Shown here: positions 52,439-59,640 of the stretch, piece by piece
How the letters are laid out: every line of letters starts with the position of its first letter
How positions within the stretch are numbered: position 1 is the first letter of the stretch
Assembly (NCBI GenBank): GCA_022820645.1
Contig: JAJEFD010000002.1
Location: 124,001-188,000 of the forward strand
From: Dehalococcoidia bacterium
GTDB lineage: Bacteria > Chloroflexota > Dehalococcoidia > Lucifugimonadales > Australimonadaceae
Direction: 5' to 3'
DNA length: 64,000 nt
The notes under the pieces: generated by a model
What the model was told of the DNA's origin: nothing
Seen by the model: the letters and a program-made list of their open reading frames with translations, nothing else
Databases searched by the model: none
Position numbers and translations under genes: made by a program

Positions 52439-53521
52439 CTACCGGCGCGGGTCCGCCTCGAAAGCGTGGTAGTGGCCACCCTTCGAGACCGGGGGCAGCC
52501 CGCTGACCGCCTTCTGCCACGACTCGCCGCCGTCCTCCGACCAGAGCACTTCGCCGTGCGACGTGGCGGCGAACACCTGCACGGTACCGCCCGCCTCCTC
52601 CAGCGTCATCGCCTCGACGCTGGGCACGAACTTGTCGGTGAGGCCGGGGGCCTGCAGCACTTCCCAAGTCTCGCCTGCGTCGCGGCTGCGGGAGATGCGC
52701 GTCTCCGCCGTCCCGTTCCGGTTCCACGCGCCGGGGCTCTCCTGTCCCGCCGTGATGAGCATGTAGGACGGGTCGCTCGGCTTGTAGACCAGCTGGTCCG
52801 GGTAGCCGCCGTACTCGCTGCCCCTGGTGAAGACGTTGTCCCACGACGCGCCGTAGTCGCGGGAGAGCCACAGCCCCATCCCGCCGGTCACGAACATCCG
52901 CTGCGGGTCCGCGGGGTTGGAGACGAGCCGGTGCACGTCGTTGTACATGCCCGGGATCTCGGTGAACGTGTCGCCGCCGTCATCGGAGCGGTACAGCCCG
53001 CCCTGCTCGATGCTGGCGTACACGACCCCCGTGTCGTCCGGGTGGAAACTGATGTGCTTCAGGTGCGCGACGTGCGGCGGGGCAGGGAAGCGCCACTCCT
53101 CCGTCTCCTGGGCGTGGAGCGCGGGCTTTTCCGACCACGTCAGGCCTAGGTCGTCGCTCACGAACAGGTGCGCGGGCTCAGTTCCGGCGAACACGCGCGT
53201 TACGCCGTTCACCTCGGCGACGGAGAGGCTGTAGATGTCCTGCGCCGTCATACCCACGTCGCGCTTCTCCCACGTGTGTCCGTCGTCCTCGCTGGCGTAG
53301 ATGCCGCCGTGTTCGACGCCGCAGAACCACACGCCGCTCTTCGGGTCCTGCACCAGCGCGTGGATGTGCTTGCCTTCCAGCGTCCGCTCGGTCTCCGTCC
53401 AGCCCGCCGCGCCGCGCACGATGCGCACCACGCCGTTCACCGTGCCGACGAGCGCCTCGTCGCTCGGCGCATCTGCCGCCAGGATGTTCGAGCCGCCGCC
53501 GTGTGAGACTCCTATCGTCAT
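52439..53521 (-). CDS. BNR/YCF48-like beta-propeller protein (paralog 2)
   Basis: 360 residues of Asp-box blades: SEDDGHTW, SDDLGLTW, SDDGGDTF, SRDYGASW, SRDAGETW, SEDGGESW, i.e. about seven propeller blades. N-terminal MTIGVSHGGGSNILAADAPS without a signal peptide. Related to the gene at 37223-38167. Probably a binding scaffold or glycan-related protein; no catalytic residues recognised. A family A repeat separates it from the Gfo/Idh gene upstream. Confidence 0.83.
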   Translation of the reverse strand: MTIGVSHGGGSNILAADAPSDEALVGTVNGVVRIVRGAAGWTETERTLEGKHIHALVQDPKSGVWFCGVEHGGIYASEDDGHTWEKRDVGMTAQDIYSLSVAEVNGVTRVFAGTEPAHLFVSDDLGLTWSEKPALHAQETEEWRFPAPPHVAHLKHISFHPDDTGVVYASIEQGGLYRSDDGGDTFTEIPGMYNDVHRLVSNPADPQRMFVTGGMGLWLSRDYGASWDNVFTRGSEYGGYPDQLVYKPSDPSYMLITAGQESPGAWNRNGTAETRISRSRDAGETWEVLQAPGLTDKFVPSVEAMTLEEAGGTVQVFAATSHGEVLWSEDGGESWQKAVSGLPPVSKGGHYHAFEADPRR

Positions 53522-53539
53522 CGCTGCTCCTCCTGTTTA

Positions 53540-53589
53540 CTCCCCTCGCCCCCTGGGAGAGGGTGCGCACTCGATGCGCGGGTGCGGTT
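53540..53589 (+). repeat. Dispersed palindromic repeat (family A) abutting a stop codon
   Basis: CTCCCCTCGCCCCCTGGGAG and AGGGTGCGCACTCGATGCGC, then GGGTGCGG, ending four bases before the Gfo/Idh stop at 53593. Confidence 0.75.
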
Positions 53590-53592
53590 CTC

Positions 53593-54852
53593 CTAGTGGT
53601 CTATCTTCCGCTCTTCGAGCACCTCGACAGCATACTCCGTGTCGTACTCGCTCGGCATCTCGATCTGGTGGGTCAGCTCGACGTCCTTCCCGGTCTTGGT
53701 GTAGTTGGTTATCGCGAGACCGACCTCGAGGGTCGCCATGCCCCACGCGCCGCTGTGGAAGACCGGCCTGCCGAGCCGCACCGCGTTGAACAGCTCCTCG
53801 AGTTCCTGGTCGCGGTGGAGCGGGTCGGAGTCGACGATGAGCTCGGTGAGCCCGTCGTCCGTGTACTGGTAGAGACCGTCCGGGCCCTGCCGCAACTCCC
53901 CGAACTCACAGCTCACGATAACGATGCCGAGGTCGTTCGGCTTCCACTTCTCCGGGCCGTGCTCGCGCCGGAAGATGGCCGACTCCGCCTCGCCGCCGAT
54001 GCGCAGCGAGAGCTTCTCAGCATCTTCGGGACGCGTCCCCGCCGCCATCGACTTGCGGATATCGTTCCGCTCGCTCGGCGTGTAGCGCGTGTTCGCGTCG
54101 CCCCACGGCACCAGCTCCGACGCGACGAAGTAGCCGTAGCCGTTGTGGATGGCCACGCCCGTGACGCCGTTCTCGAACTCCAGGAACGCAGCGTAGTAGC
54201 CGGGGATGGAGCGGTACTTCATCCACTGACCGTACATGCCGCGCACCTTTCGCACCTTGCCTCCGGCGATGAGCCGGATGCTGTCTATCTGGTGCGGCGT
54301 CTGGCGGTAGACGAGCCCGCCGCCCTGATCGGGGTCCAACTCGTCGGCTGTGCGCGGGCGGATCACCCAGTCCGTGTAGGCGATGGCGTTCACCGCGCCA
54401 AGCGCGCCCAACTCGCCGGACGCCACGATCTGGCGCATGAGGCGGACGTGAGGCTGAAAGCTCTGCGTATGCCCCGCCACGAGCTTGACGCCGTTGCGGT
54501 CGCATGCCTCCACCATCTCCTCCGCCTGCCGGATGTCCAGCGCCATCGGCTTCTCGACCACGACGTGCTTGCCGTGGTTCGCCGCGAGCACCGTCATCGG
54601 GCCGTGGAAGCGGTTCGGCGTCGATATCCACACCGCCTCGACGTCCGGGTCATTGCAGAGCGCCTCCGCGCTGTCGTAGACGCGGGCTTCTTCGTAACGC
54701 GCCTGGAAGCGCTCACGCACGGACGGGTTGACGTCGGCGCCCGCGAACAGGTCGATGTAGGGAGCGCGCTCCATCGGCGGCAGCATCTCCGCCGCTCCAA
54801 CGCCGATGCCGATCACGCCGAGCTTCAGTGGCTTGGTCTCTACGCTCGTCAT
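53593..54852 (-). CDS. Gfo/Idh/MocA family oxidoreductase (paralog 2)
   Basis: 419 residues. LGVIGIGVGAAEMLPPME Rossmann motif, HVVVEKPMALDIRQAEEMVEAC with the EKP lysine, and RPRTADELDPDQGGGLVYRQTPHQIDSIRLIAGG with the active-site His. Its closest relative here is the gene just upstream (54892-56136), 39 bases away, same strand. A dehydrogenase for sugar, cyclitol or dihydrodiol-like substrates. The C-terminal part (LTHQIEMPSEYDTEYAVEVLEE) is family-typical. Confidence 0.92.
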   Translation of the reverse strand: MTSVETKPLKLGVIGIGVGAAEMLPPMERAPYIDLFAGADVNPSVRERFQARYEEARVYDSAEALCNDPDVEAVWISTPNRFHGPMTVLAANHGKHVVVEKPMALDIRQAEEMVEACDRNGVKLVAGHTQSFQPHVRLMRQIVASGELGALGAVNAIAYTDWVIRPRTADELDPDQGGGLVYRQTPHQIDSIRLIAGGKVRKVRGMYGQWMKYRSIPGYYAAFLEFENGVTGVAIHNGYGYFVASELVPWGDANTRYTPSERNDIRKSMAAGTRPEDAEKLSLRIGGEAESAIFRREHGPEKWKPNDLGIVIVSCEFGELRQGPDGLYQYTDDGLTELIVDSDPLHRDQELEELFNAVRLGRPVFHSGAWGMATLEVGLAITNYTKTGKDVELTHQIEMPSEYDTEYAVEVLEERKIDH

Positions 54853-54891
54853 ACTCTTGTCTCCTCCGTTATCGCCGGCGTACCGGCTGGT

Positions 54892-56136
54892 TTAGACGGA
54901 CACTGGCGAGAAGTTGCGAGCCTCGCCGTACCGCTCGTGCACCGGGACCTGGTGCTGCATCTGTATCTCTCTGCCCTCCGCGCCGGACTGGATGATGCCG
55001 AGCACCACCTCCAGCGTCGCGAGGCCCCACTCGCCCGTGTGGAAGATGGGCCTGTCCTCCACCACCGCGTCGTACAGCTCCTCGAGCTCTGCGCGGCGGT
55101 AACCGGGGCCCATGTCCCGGTCGATGGAGAGGTCTATCTCGTGCGTGCCGCGGTCGTCGTACAGGATGAGGCCGCGCGGCCCGTGACGGATGTCGCCGCG
55201 CTCGCAGGTCGCGATGAGCAGGCCGAGGTCCTCCGGCACCCAGAGCTCCTCGTTCTCCGCCTTGAACACCTCGCGCTCCTGCAGGCCGCCGATACGCAGC
55301 GCCTGCTTGTCCTCTGACTCGTCGCGGGTGCCTTCGCGCATCTGGCGGCGCACCTCGACGCGCTCCTCGGAGGTGTAGCGCTGGCGGTCGTGTCCCCAGG
55401 TCACGAACTCGGCGCCCATCACGTAGCCGTAGCCATTGTGGCAGACAAGCGAGGTCGTGCCGTCCTCGAACTCCAGGAATGCGGCGTAGTAGCCAGGGAT
55501 GGGGCGCTCCGGCATCCACTGACCGGTGGCGCCGCGCACGCTCTTCACCATGCCCCCGCCGAGCAGCCGCACGCTGTCTATCTGGTGCGGCAACTGGCGC
55601 ATCGGCAGGCCGCCGCCCTGTTCCATGTCCAACTCCTCCCACGTGCGCGGGCGGAGCATCCAGTCCGTGTAAGCGAACGCGTTGATGGCGCGGGCACGCC
55701 CGATCTCGCCGGACTGGATGATCTTCCACATCGTGCGGACGGGCGGGGTGAAGCTGCGCGTGTGCCCGGCGAGGAATTTCACGCCGGTGCGGTTGGCCGT
55801 CTCCACCATCTTCTGCGCGTCTTCCAGGTTGAGCGCCATCGGCTTCTCGACCACGACGTGCTTGCCCGCCTCCATCGCCCGTATCGAGTGCTCTGCGTGG
55901 AAGCGGTTCGGCGTCGAGACCCATACGGCCTCGACCTCCGGGTCCGCCAGCATCTCGTCGTAGTCGCCGTAGCCCTTCGCGTTGTAGCGCTCGGCGAACC
56001 GGTTCAACGTGTCTTCATTGACGTCGCATCCGGCCACGAGCCGGAGCTCAGGCATCGCCTCCATCGCGGGCAGCATCTCCGTGCCGCCAACGCCGATGCC
56101 GACCATCGCGAGTCCCAACCGTCTCTTGCCCGTCAT
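54892..56136 (-). CDS. Gfo/Idh/MocA family oxidoreductase (paralog 3)
   Basis: 414 residues. AMVGIGVGGTEMLPAME, KHVVVEKPMALNLEDAQKMVET and RTWEELDMEQGGGLPMRQLP are homologous block by block to the downstream paralog. ATG at 56136 gives the normal N-terminus; earlier in-frame starts add a Cys-rich extension without family support. First gene of a likely minus-strand operon of two dehydrogenases and the propeller. Confidence 0.92.
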   Translation of the reverse strand: MTGKRRLGLAMVGIGVGGTEMLPAMEAMPELRLVAGCDVNEDTLNRFAERYNAKGYGDYDEMLADPEVEAVWVSTPNRFHAEHSIRAMEAGKHVVVEKPMALNLEDAQKMVETANRTGVKFLAGHTRSFTPPVRTMWKIIQSGEIGRARAINAFAYTDWMLRPRTWEELDMEQGGGLPMRQLPHQIDSVRLLGGGMVKSVRGATGQWMPERPIPGYYAAFLEFEDGTTSLVCHNGYGYVMGAEFVTWGHDRQRYTSEERVEVRRQMREGTRDESEDKQALRIGGLQEREVFKAENEELWVPEDLGLLIATCERGDIRHGPRGLILYDDRGTHEIDLSIDRDMGPGYRRAELEELYDAVVEDRPIFHTGEWGLATLEVVLGIIQSGAEGREIQMQHQVPVHERYGEARNFSPVSV

Positions 56137-56244
56137 GTACCCCTCCGTGGTGAAAGCGCGGCAGCAAGCATCGCGGCGCGCCATGCGGAACACTACATGA
56201 ACCGCCCGCTCTTCTCAACCGCGAGTGAGCCACGGGTGGGGAAC

Positions 56245-56403
56245 TGTCATTCCGAGCGGAGCGCAGCGGAGTCGAGGAATCTCTCGGGGGCCTGATGTAG
56301 GAGCGTCCCTCGTGGGCGCCCTTCGCCCACCTCGCCCTCTGGGAGAGAGCCTGCCCTGAGCCTGCCGAACGGGTCGACGCGCTCGCGCGGCGGGTGAGGG
56401 TGT
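56245..56403 (+). repeat. Mosaic of dispersed repeats (families B, C and A)
   Basis: Family B at 56245-56290 (GTCATTCCGAGCGGAGCGCA then GCGGAGTCGAGGAATCTCTC), family C at 56296-56322 (TGTAGGAGCGTCCCTCGTGG) and family A at 56329-56403, which contains an extra insert TGCCCTGAGCCTGCCGAACG between its arms and ends GGGTGAGGGTGTG, 8 bases before the stop at 56411. The gap 56137-56410 holds no gene. Confidence 0.8.
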
Positions 56404-56410
56404 GATGCCC

Positions 56411-56815
56411 TTACGCCCCCAGCGTCGTCGTGGTTGCGAGGGCAGCAAGCGCGGCGGCGATGACGAGCGTGATCGAGCCGATGAGCGCCAGTTCGCGCTT
56501 GAGGCTGCCTGTCGGGGTCATGCCCGCCGGTTGGCGCTCGCGGCGCTGCGCTCCCACAGTGCGCGCCTGTGGTGTGGGCGCGGCTACGGTGCGGGGCGCC
56601 GGCGCGAGTGCAGGGGAGGGGGGAGCGGTTTGCGCGGCCTCCGCGACAACGGCAACAGATTCCGGTTCATCATCAGTGGTCTCGTCCGCCGGAGGCGGGG
56701 AAACGTATGCGGCTTGCCCGAGCGACGGGCCGGTGACCCGCGCCTTCCGGCGTGCCCGCTCCCGCGCCTTCGCCTGTCCTGCTGCCGCTCTGCTTCCCGC
56801 CTTCTTCCGTGCCAT
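56411..56815 (-). CDS. Basic N-terminus, C-terminal membrane anchor, unknown protein
   Basis: 134 residues: a Lys/Arg/Ala-rich start (MARKKAGSRAAAGQAKARER), a Pro/Ala/Thr-rich acidic middle, and a single hydrophobic helix near the C-terminus (LIGSITLVIAAALAALATTT). Tail-anchored topology, N-terminus inside. Not recognised. Follows the cytidylate-kinase-like gene by 15 bases. Confidence 0.6.
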   Translation of the reverse strand: MARKKAGSRAAAGQAKARERARRKARVTGPSLGQAAYVSPPPADETTDDEPESVAVVAEAAQTAPPSPALAPAPRTVAAPTPQARTVGAQRRERQPAGMTPTGSLKRELALIGSITLVIAAALAALATTTTLGA

Positions 56816-56830
56816 GTCAGTCCGCCTTGC

Positions 56831-57526
56831 TTAGTTCAGGGTCTGGGCCGTCGCGACGATGACCTCGGTTGCCTGGTCTATCGTCAGCATGTCGGTGTTG
56901 AGCACCTGGTGATAGTGCCGCGCTTCCTGGGGATCGATGTCGAAGAAGCGCTTGAAGTAGGCGATGCGTGCCCTGTCGTTCTCCTGGATGTACCGCACGG
57001 CCTCGTCCTCGCTGAGCTGCTCGCGCTGCCTGATGCGTTCGACCCGGACGTCCATCGACGAGATGAGCCCAACGTGCAGCGTGTTGGGCACGTCGCGCAG
57101 GATGACGTTCGACCCGCGCCCCGCGATGACGACGTTGCCTCCCGCCGCTATCTCGTGGATCACGTCGGAGGTGACCTTGAGGAGGTTCTCGTCGTCCAGT
57201 TCACCGGAGCCGTGGCTCTCCTCGGGGAAGTCGCGGTATTCGCGTACCAGCAGCGCGTCGAGCCCGCCTCCGAAGTAGGGGTCGGCGCCGCCGCCTGCGA
57301 GCGCTGAGCGCTCCAGCACGGTTTTCACGAACCCCGCGATACGGTCGCCCAGCCCCGGCGCACGTTCCGTGCGCTCAGCGACGTCCTCCTCTGACGCGCC
57401 GATCTTCCGCCCCGCCTCGGCGAGGATGGTGCGGTCCACGTGATCGATGCCGAGTCTGTCCGAGAGCCTGGGCCCAATCTCGATAACGCCGCTGCCGATC
57501 AGTCCCGTTACGGTGATGACGGGCAT
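56831..57526 (-). CDS. Cytidylate kinase-like family protein
   Basis: 231 residues. TVTGLIGSGVIEIGPRLSDRLGI matches the P-loop of the Cytidylate_kin-like family, whose loop (GSGGREIG in relatives) already lacks the usual Lys; here it reads GSGVIEIG. ILAEAGRKIGASEEDVAERTE, VIAGRGSNVILRDVPN and LSEDEAVRYIQENDRARIAYFKRFFDID follow the family. Enzymatic activity is uncertain. Upstream RpiB-like gene on the same strand. Confidence 0.82.
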   Translation of the reverse strand: MPVITVTGLIGSGVIEIGPRLSDRLGIDHVDRTILAEAGRKIGASEEDVAERTERAPGLGDRIAGFVKTVLERSALAGGGADPYFGGGLDALLVREYRDFPEESHGSGELDDENLLKVTSDVIHEIAAGGNVVIAGRGSNVILRDVPNTLHVGLISSMDVRVERIRQREQLSEDEAVRYIQENDRARIAYFKRFFDIDPQEARHYHQVLNTDMLTIDQATEVIVATAQTLN

Positions 57527-57547
57527 ATCTCGTAGTTCCTCCTGGAC

Positions 57548-57811
57548 TCATTCGCTCCGGGAAGCGTCCATCTCCCGCAGCATGTCTATCATTCTAACGT
57601 CATCCGCGTCGCCGTGGGGCGCCGAGAACCACGCGTCCAGTATCTCGACGGCTTCGTCGGGTGAGGTGGAGCGCAGGCTCATCGCCAGCACGTTCGCGTC
57701 GTTCCAGCGCCTCGCGCCCATGAGGCTCAACTCGTGGCCCCGGCGCAGCAGTTCGTCCACGACGTAACTCGTGAGGTGCGTCGCCTCGTCGCTGCCTACG
57801 GCTATCTTCAT
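57548..57811 (-). CDS. Internally shortened RpiB/LacAB-like sugar-phosphate isomerase
   Basis: 87 residues, versus about 145-150 for RpiB. N-terminal MKIAVGSDEATHLTSYVVDELLRRGHELSLMG is the RpiB start (GSD) and the C-terminal NDANVLAMSLRSTSPDEAVEILDAWFSAP is its end; the middle, with the catalytic Cys loop and GTGxG segment, is missing and the two parts are joined in frame. Catalysis in the usual sense is unlikely; perhaps a binding or regulatory remnant. Upstream neighbour is the Xer recombinase gene, 6 bases away. Confidence 0.75.
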   Translation of the reverse strand: MKIAVGSDEATHLTSYVVDELLRRGHELSLMGARRWNDANVLAMSLRSTSPDEAVEILDAWFSAPHGDADDVRMIDMLREMDASRSE

Positions 57812-57817
57812 CGTTCG

Positions 57818-58756
57818 TCAGGCGCGGGGATGTGCGTGCTCGAATGCTTCGCGCACCTGGCTGTCCGTCAGGTGCGTGTAGACCTGTGTGGTGGCGATAC
57901 TAGCATGGCCGAGCAATTCCTGAACATGCCGCAGCGGCACGCCGCCGTGCAGCAGGTGGGTGGCGAAACTGTGGCGCAACGTGTGCGGTGTGAGCTTCCG
58001 CCGGATGTCCGCTCGCGCCGCCGCCTTCTTGAGCACGAACCAGTACCCTTGGCGCGTCATCGGATGCCCGTGCGCGTTCAGGAAGAGCGCCGACGGCACG
58101 GGGCCCCGGCGCTTGGAGTGCGCCAGCAGCTGCGGACGCACGTCCCGGACGTACGACGTGATCTGCCGCACGATGCCCGGGTACACCGGCGCGAGGCGCT
58201 CCTTGCCGCCCTTGCCGTAGACGCGGATCCAGCCGCCGTCCAGGCTCAGTGCGGAGAGCTCCAGCCCCTGCGGCCCGACGACCTCCGACACGCGCAGACC
58301 GGCGGCGTAGGTCAGCTCCAGCATCACCCGGTCCCGCACACCCTCCGGCCCCGGACGTTCCGATGCCCCCTCCAGCAACCGCACGACCTCGCGCTCCGAG
58401 AGCACGTCGGGCAGGGTGCGGGACGGTCTGCGCGTCTGCATCCGCTCCGCCGGGTTCGTGTCGATAACGCCCTCCTCCAGCAGGAAGCGGAAGAACGAGC
58501 GGGCAGCCGCGATCTTCCGTGCGAGGCTGGTGCCCGCGTAGCCCTGCTCTCCGAACGAGAGACGGACGTCCTCGATGTCACGCACGCTGACGCTCGGCCA
58601 CCGCACATCCCGGCCATCCCCCACGAGCGCCTCCTGCAGCTGTGCAAGGTCGCTCCGGTAGGCGGCGATGGTGTTGACCGAGAACCCGCGTTCAGCCCGC
58701 AGGTGGCTCAGGAAAGCCGCTATCTGCTGGTCCAGCGCATCTGTTGCGGTCGTCAT
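57818..58756 (-). CDS. xerD: Tyrosine recombinase XerC/XerD
   Basis: 312 residues from ATG 58756 (a TTG three codons upstream is possible). N-terminal SAM-like domain FLSHLRAERGFSVNTIAAYRSDL; catalytic Arg in TYAAGLRVSE, Lys in GKGGKER, HTLRHSFATHLL (His, Arg), LGHASIATTQVYTHLT (His, Tyr). Resolves chromosome dimers at dif or acts as integrase-type recombinase; length and match favour XerD. Divergent from lgt. Confidence 0.87.
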   Translation of the reverse strand: MTTATDALDQQIAAFLSHLRAERGFSVNTIAAYRSDLAQLQEALVGDGRDVRWPSVSVRDIEDVRLSFGEQGYAGTSLARKIAAARSFFRFLLEEGVIDTNPAERMQTRRPSRTLPDVLSEREVVRLLEGASERPGPEGVRDRVMLELTYAAGLRVSEVVGPQGLELSALSLDGGWIRVYGKGGKERLAPVYPGIVRQITSYVRDVRPQLLAHSKRRGPVPSALFLNAHGHPMTRQGYWFVLKKAAARADIRRKLTPHTLRHSFATHLLHGGVPLRHVQELLGHASIATTQVYTHLTDSQVREAFEHAHPRA

Positions 58757-58848
58757 GGCTGGCAATTGTAGGCAGCGTGGGGCGCTGGCGTAGCCGGTTT
58801 CGCTCGCGGAAAATGCGGAGTGCGGAGGGAGGTCTCTGCGGAGCGACG

Positions 58849-59640
58849 ATGACTATCTCCTACGGCCCATACGCATTCGGCTCGCCGTTCATCACGTGGG
58901 TGGGCTTCTTCACCATAGCGGGCATACTCGTCGGGGGGTTACTCTTCGCCTGCGCGATGCCCCGGCAAGGCGCGTCACGGCGCACGGCGTTCAGGCTGGT
59001 GTTGATATCCGTGTTCGGTGCGCTCGTCGGAGCGCGGCTGTTCCACGTCCTCGACTATCTGGACTTCTTCACCGGCGCGCCGTTCCATATCTTCTACCTG
59101 TGGGAAGGTGGCTACTCCCTCTGGGGCGGTGTACTTGGCGGACTCGCGGTGGGACTCTGGAAAGCGGGAAGGGAGGGCCTCGAGCGCCTCCCCGTAGCGG
59201 ACACGGCCGTGCTTCCCGGCCTCGTAGGGCTCGCCCTGGGACGAGTGGGTGGCATCATCGGCGGCGACCCGCCCGCGACGGAGTCCTCGCTGCCGTGGGC
59301 CGTCGTGTACGACCACTCTGACTCCTTCGCATTCGCAGACGGCGCAGCCGTCCACCCTGTGGCGCTCTACGAGGCACTCCTGAGCGTCGCCGTTGCCCTG
59401 TGCATCCTTCGCTGGCGGAGGCGCCTGCCAGAAGGCGCGTTGATGCCGATGGCGCTCGCCGCGTGGGGAGCGGGGCGCTTCGTCATAGCATTCGTGAGGC
59501 TCGACCCCACGATGTACGGACTGCAGCAGGCGCAATGGGCGGGTCTGATCGTGGTTGTCGCCGTCGCTCTCTGGGCCTGGTGCTCCCGCTATCGGACCAC
59601 GCCTCAGAGGGCGAGGCGGGGACGGCCCGACGGCGCGTAG
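58849..59640 (+). CDS. lgt: Prolipoprotein diacylglyceryl transferase (Lgt)
   Basis: 263 residues, about seven membrane helices. FGALVGARLFHVLDYLDFF, SLWGGVLGGL, LALGRVGGIIGGDPP and VHPVALYEALLS with RFVIAFVRLD reproduce the Lgt signature regions. It moves diacylglycerol from phosphatidylglycerol to the lipobox Cys. The signature is divergent (GRVGGIIGGD). The 3' end overlaps recJ by 37 bases on the opposite strand. It would process the lipoprotein at 35931. Confidence 0.88.
   Translation: MTISYGPYAFGSPFITWVGFFTIAGILVGGLLFACAMPRQGASRRTAFRLVLISVFGALVGARLFHVLDYLDFFTGAPFHIFYLWEGGYSLWGGVLGGLAVGLWKAGREGLERLPVADTAVLPGLVGLALGRVGGIIGGDPPATESSLPWAVVYDHSDSFAFADGAAVHPVALYEALLSVAVALCILRWRRRLPEGALMPMALAAWGAGRFVIAFVRLDPTMYGLQQAQWAGLIVVVAVALWAWCSRYRTTPQRARRGRPDGA

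Noticed and set aside
56831-57526. Loss of the P-loop lysine in the cytidylate-kinase-like protein as a special feature
   Set aside because: The whole family lacks that lysine (GSGGREIG in relatives), so only the V and I changes are particular.
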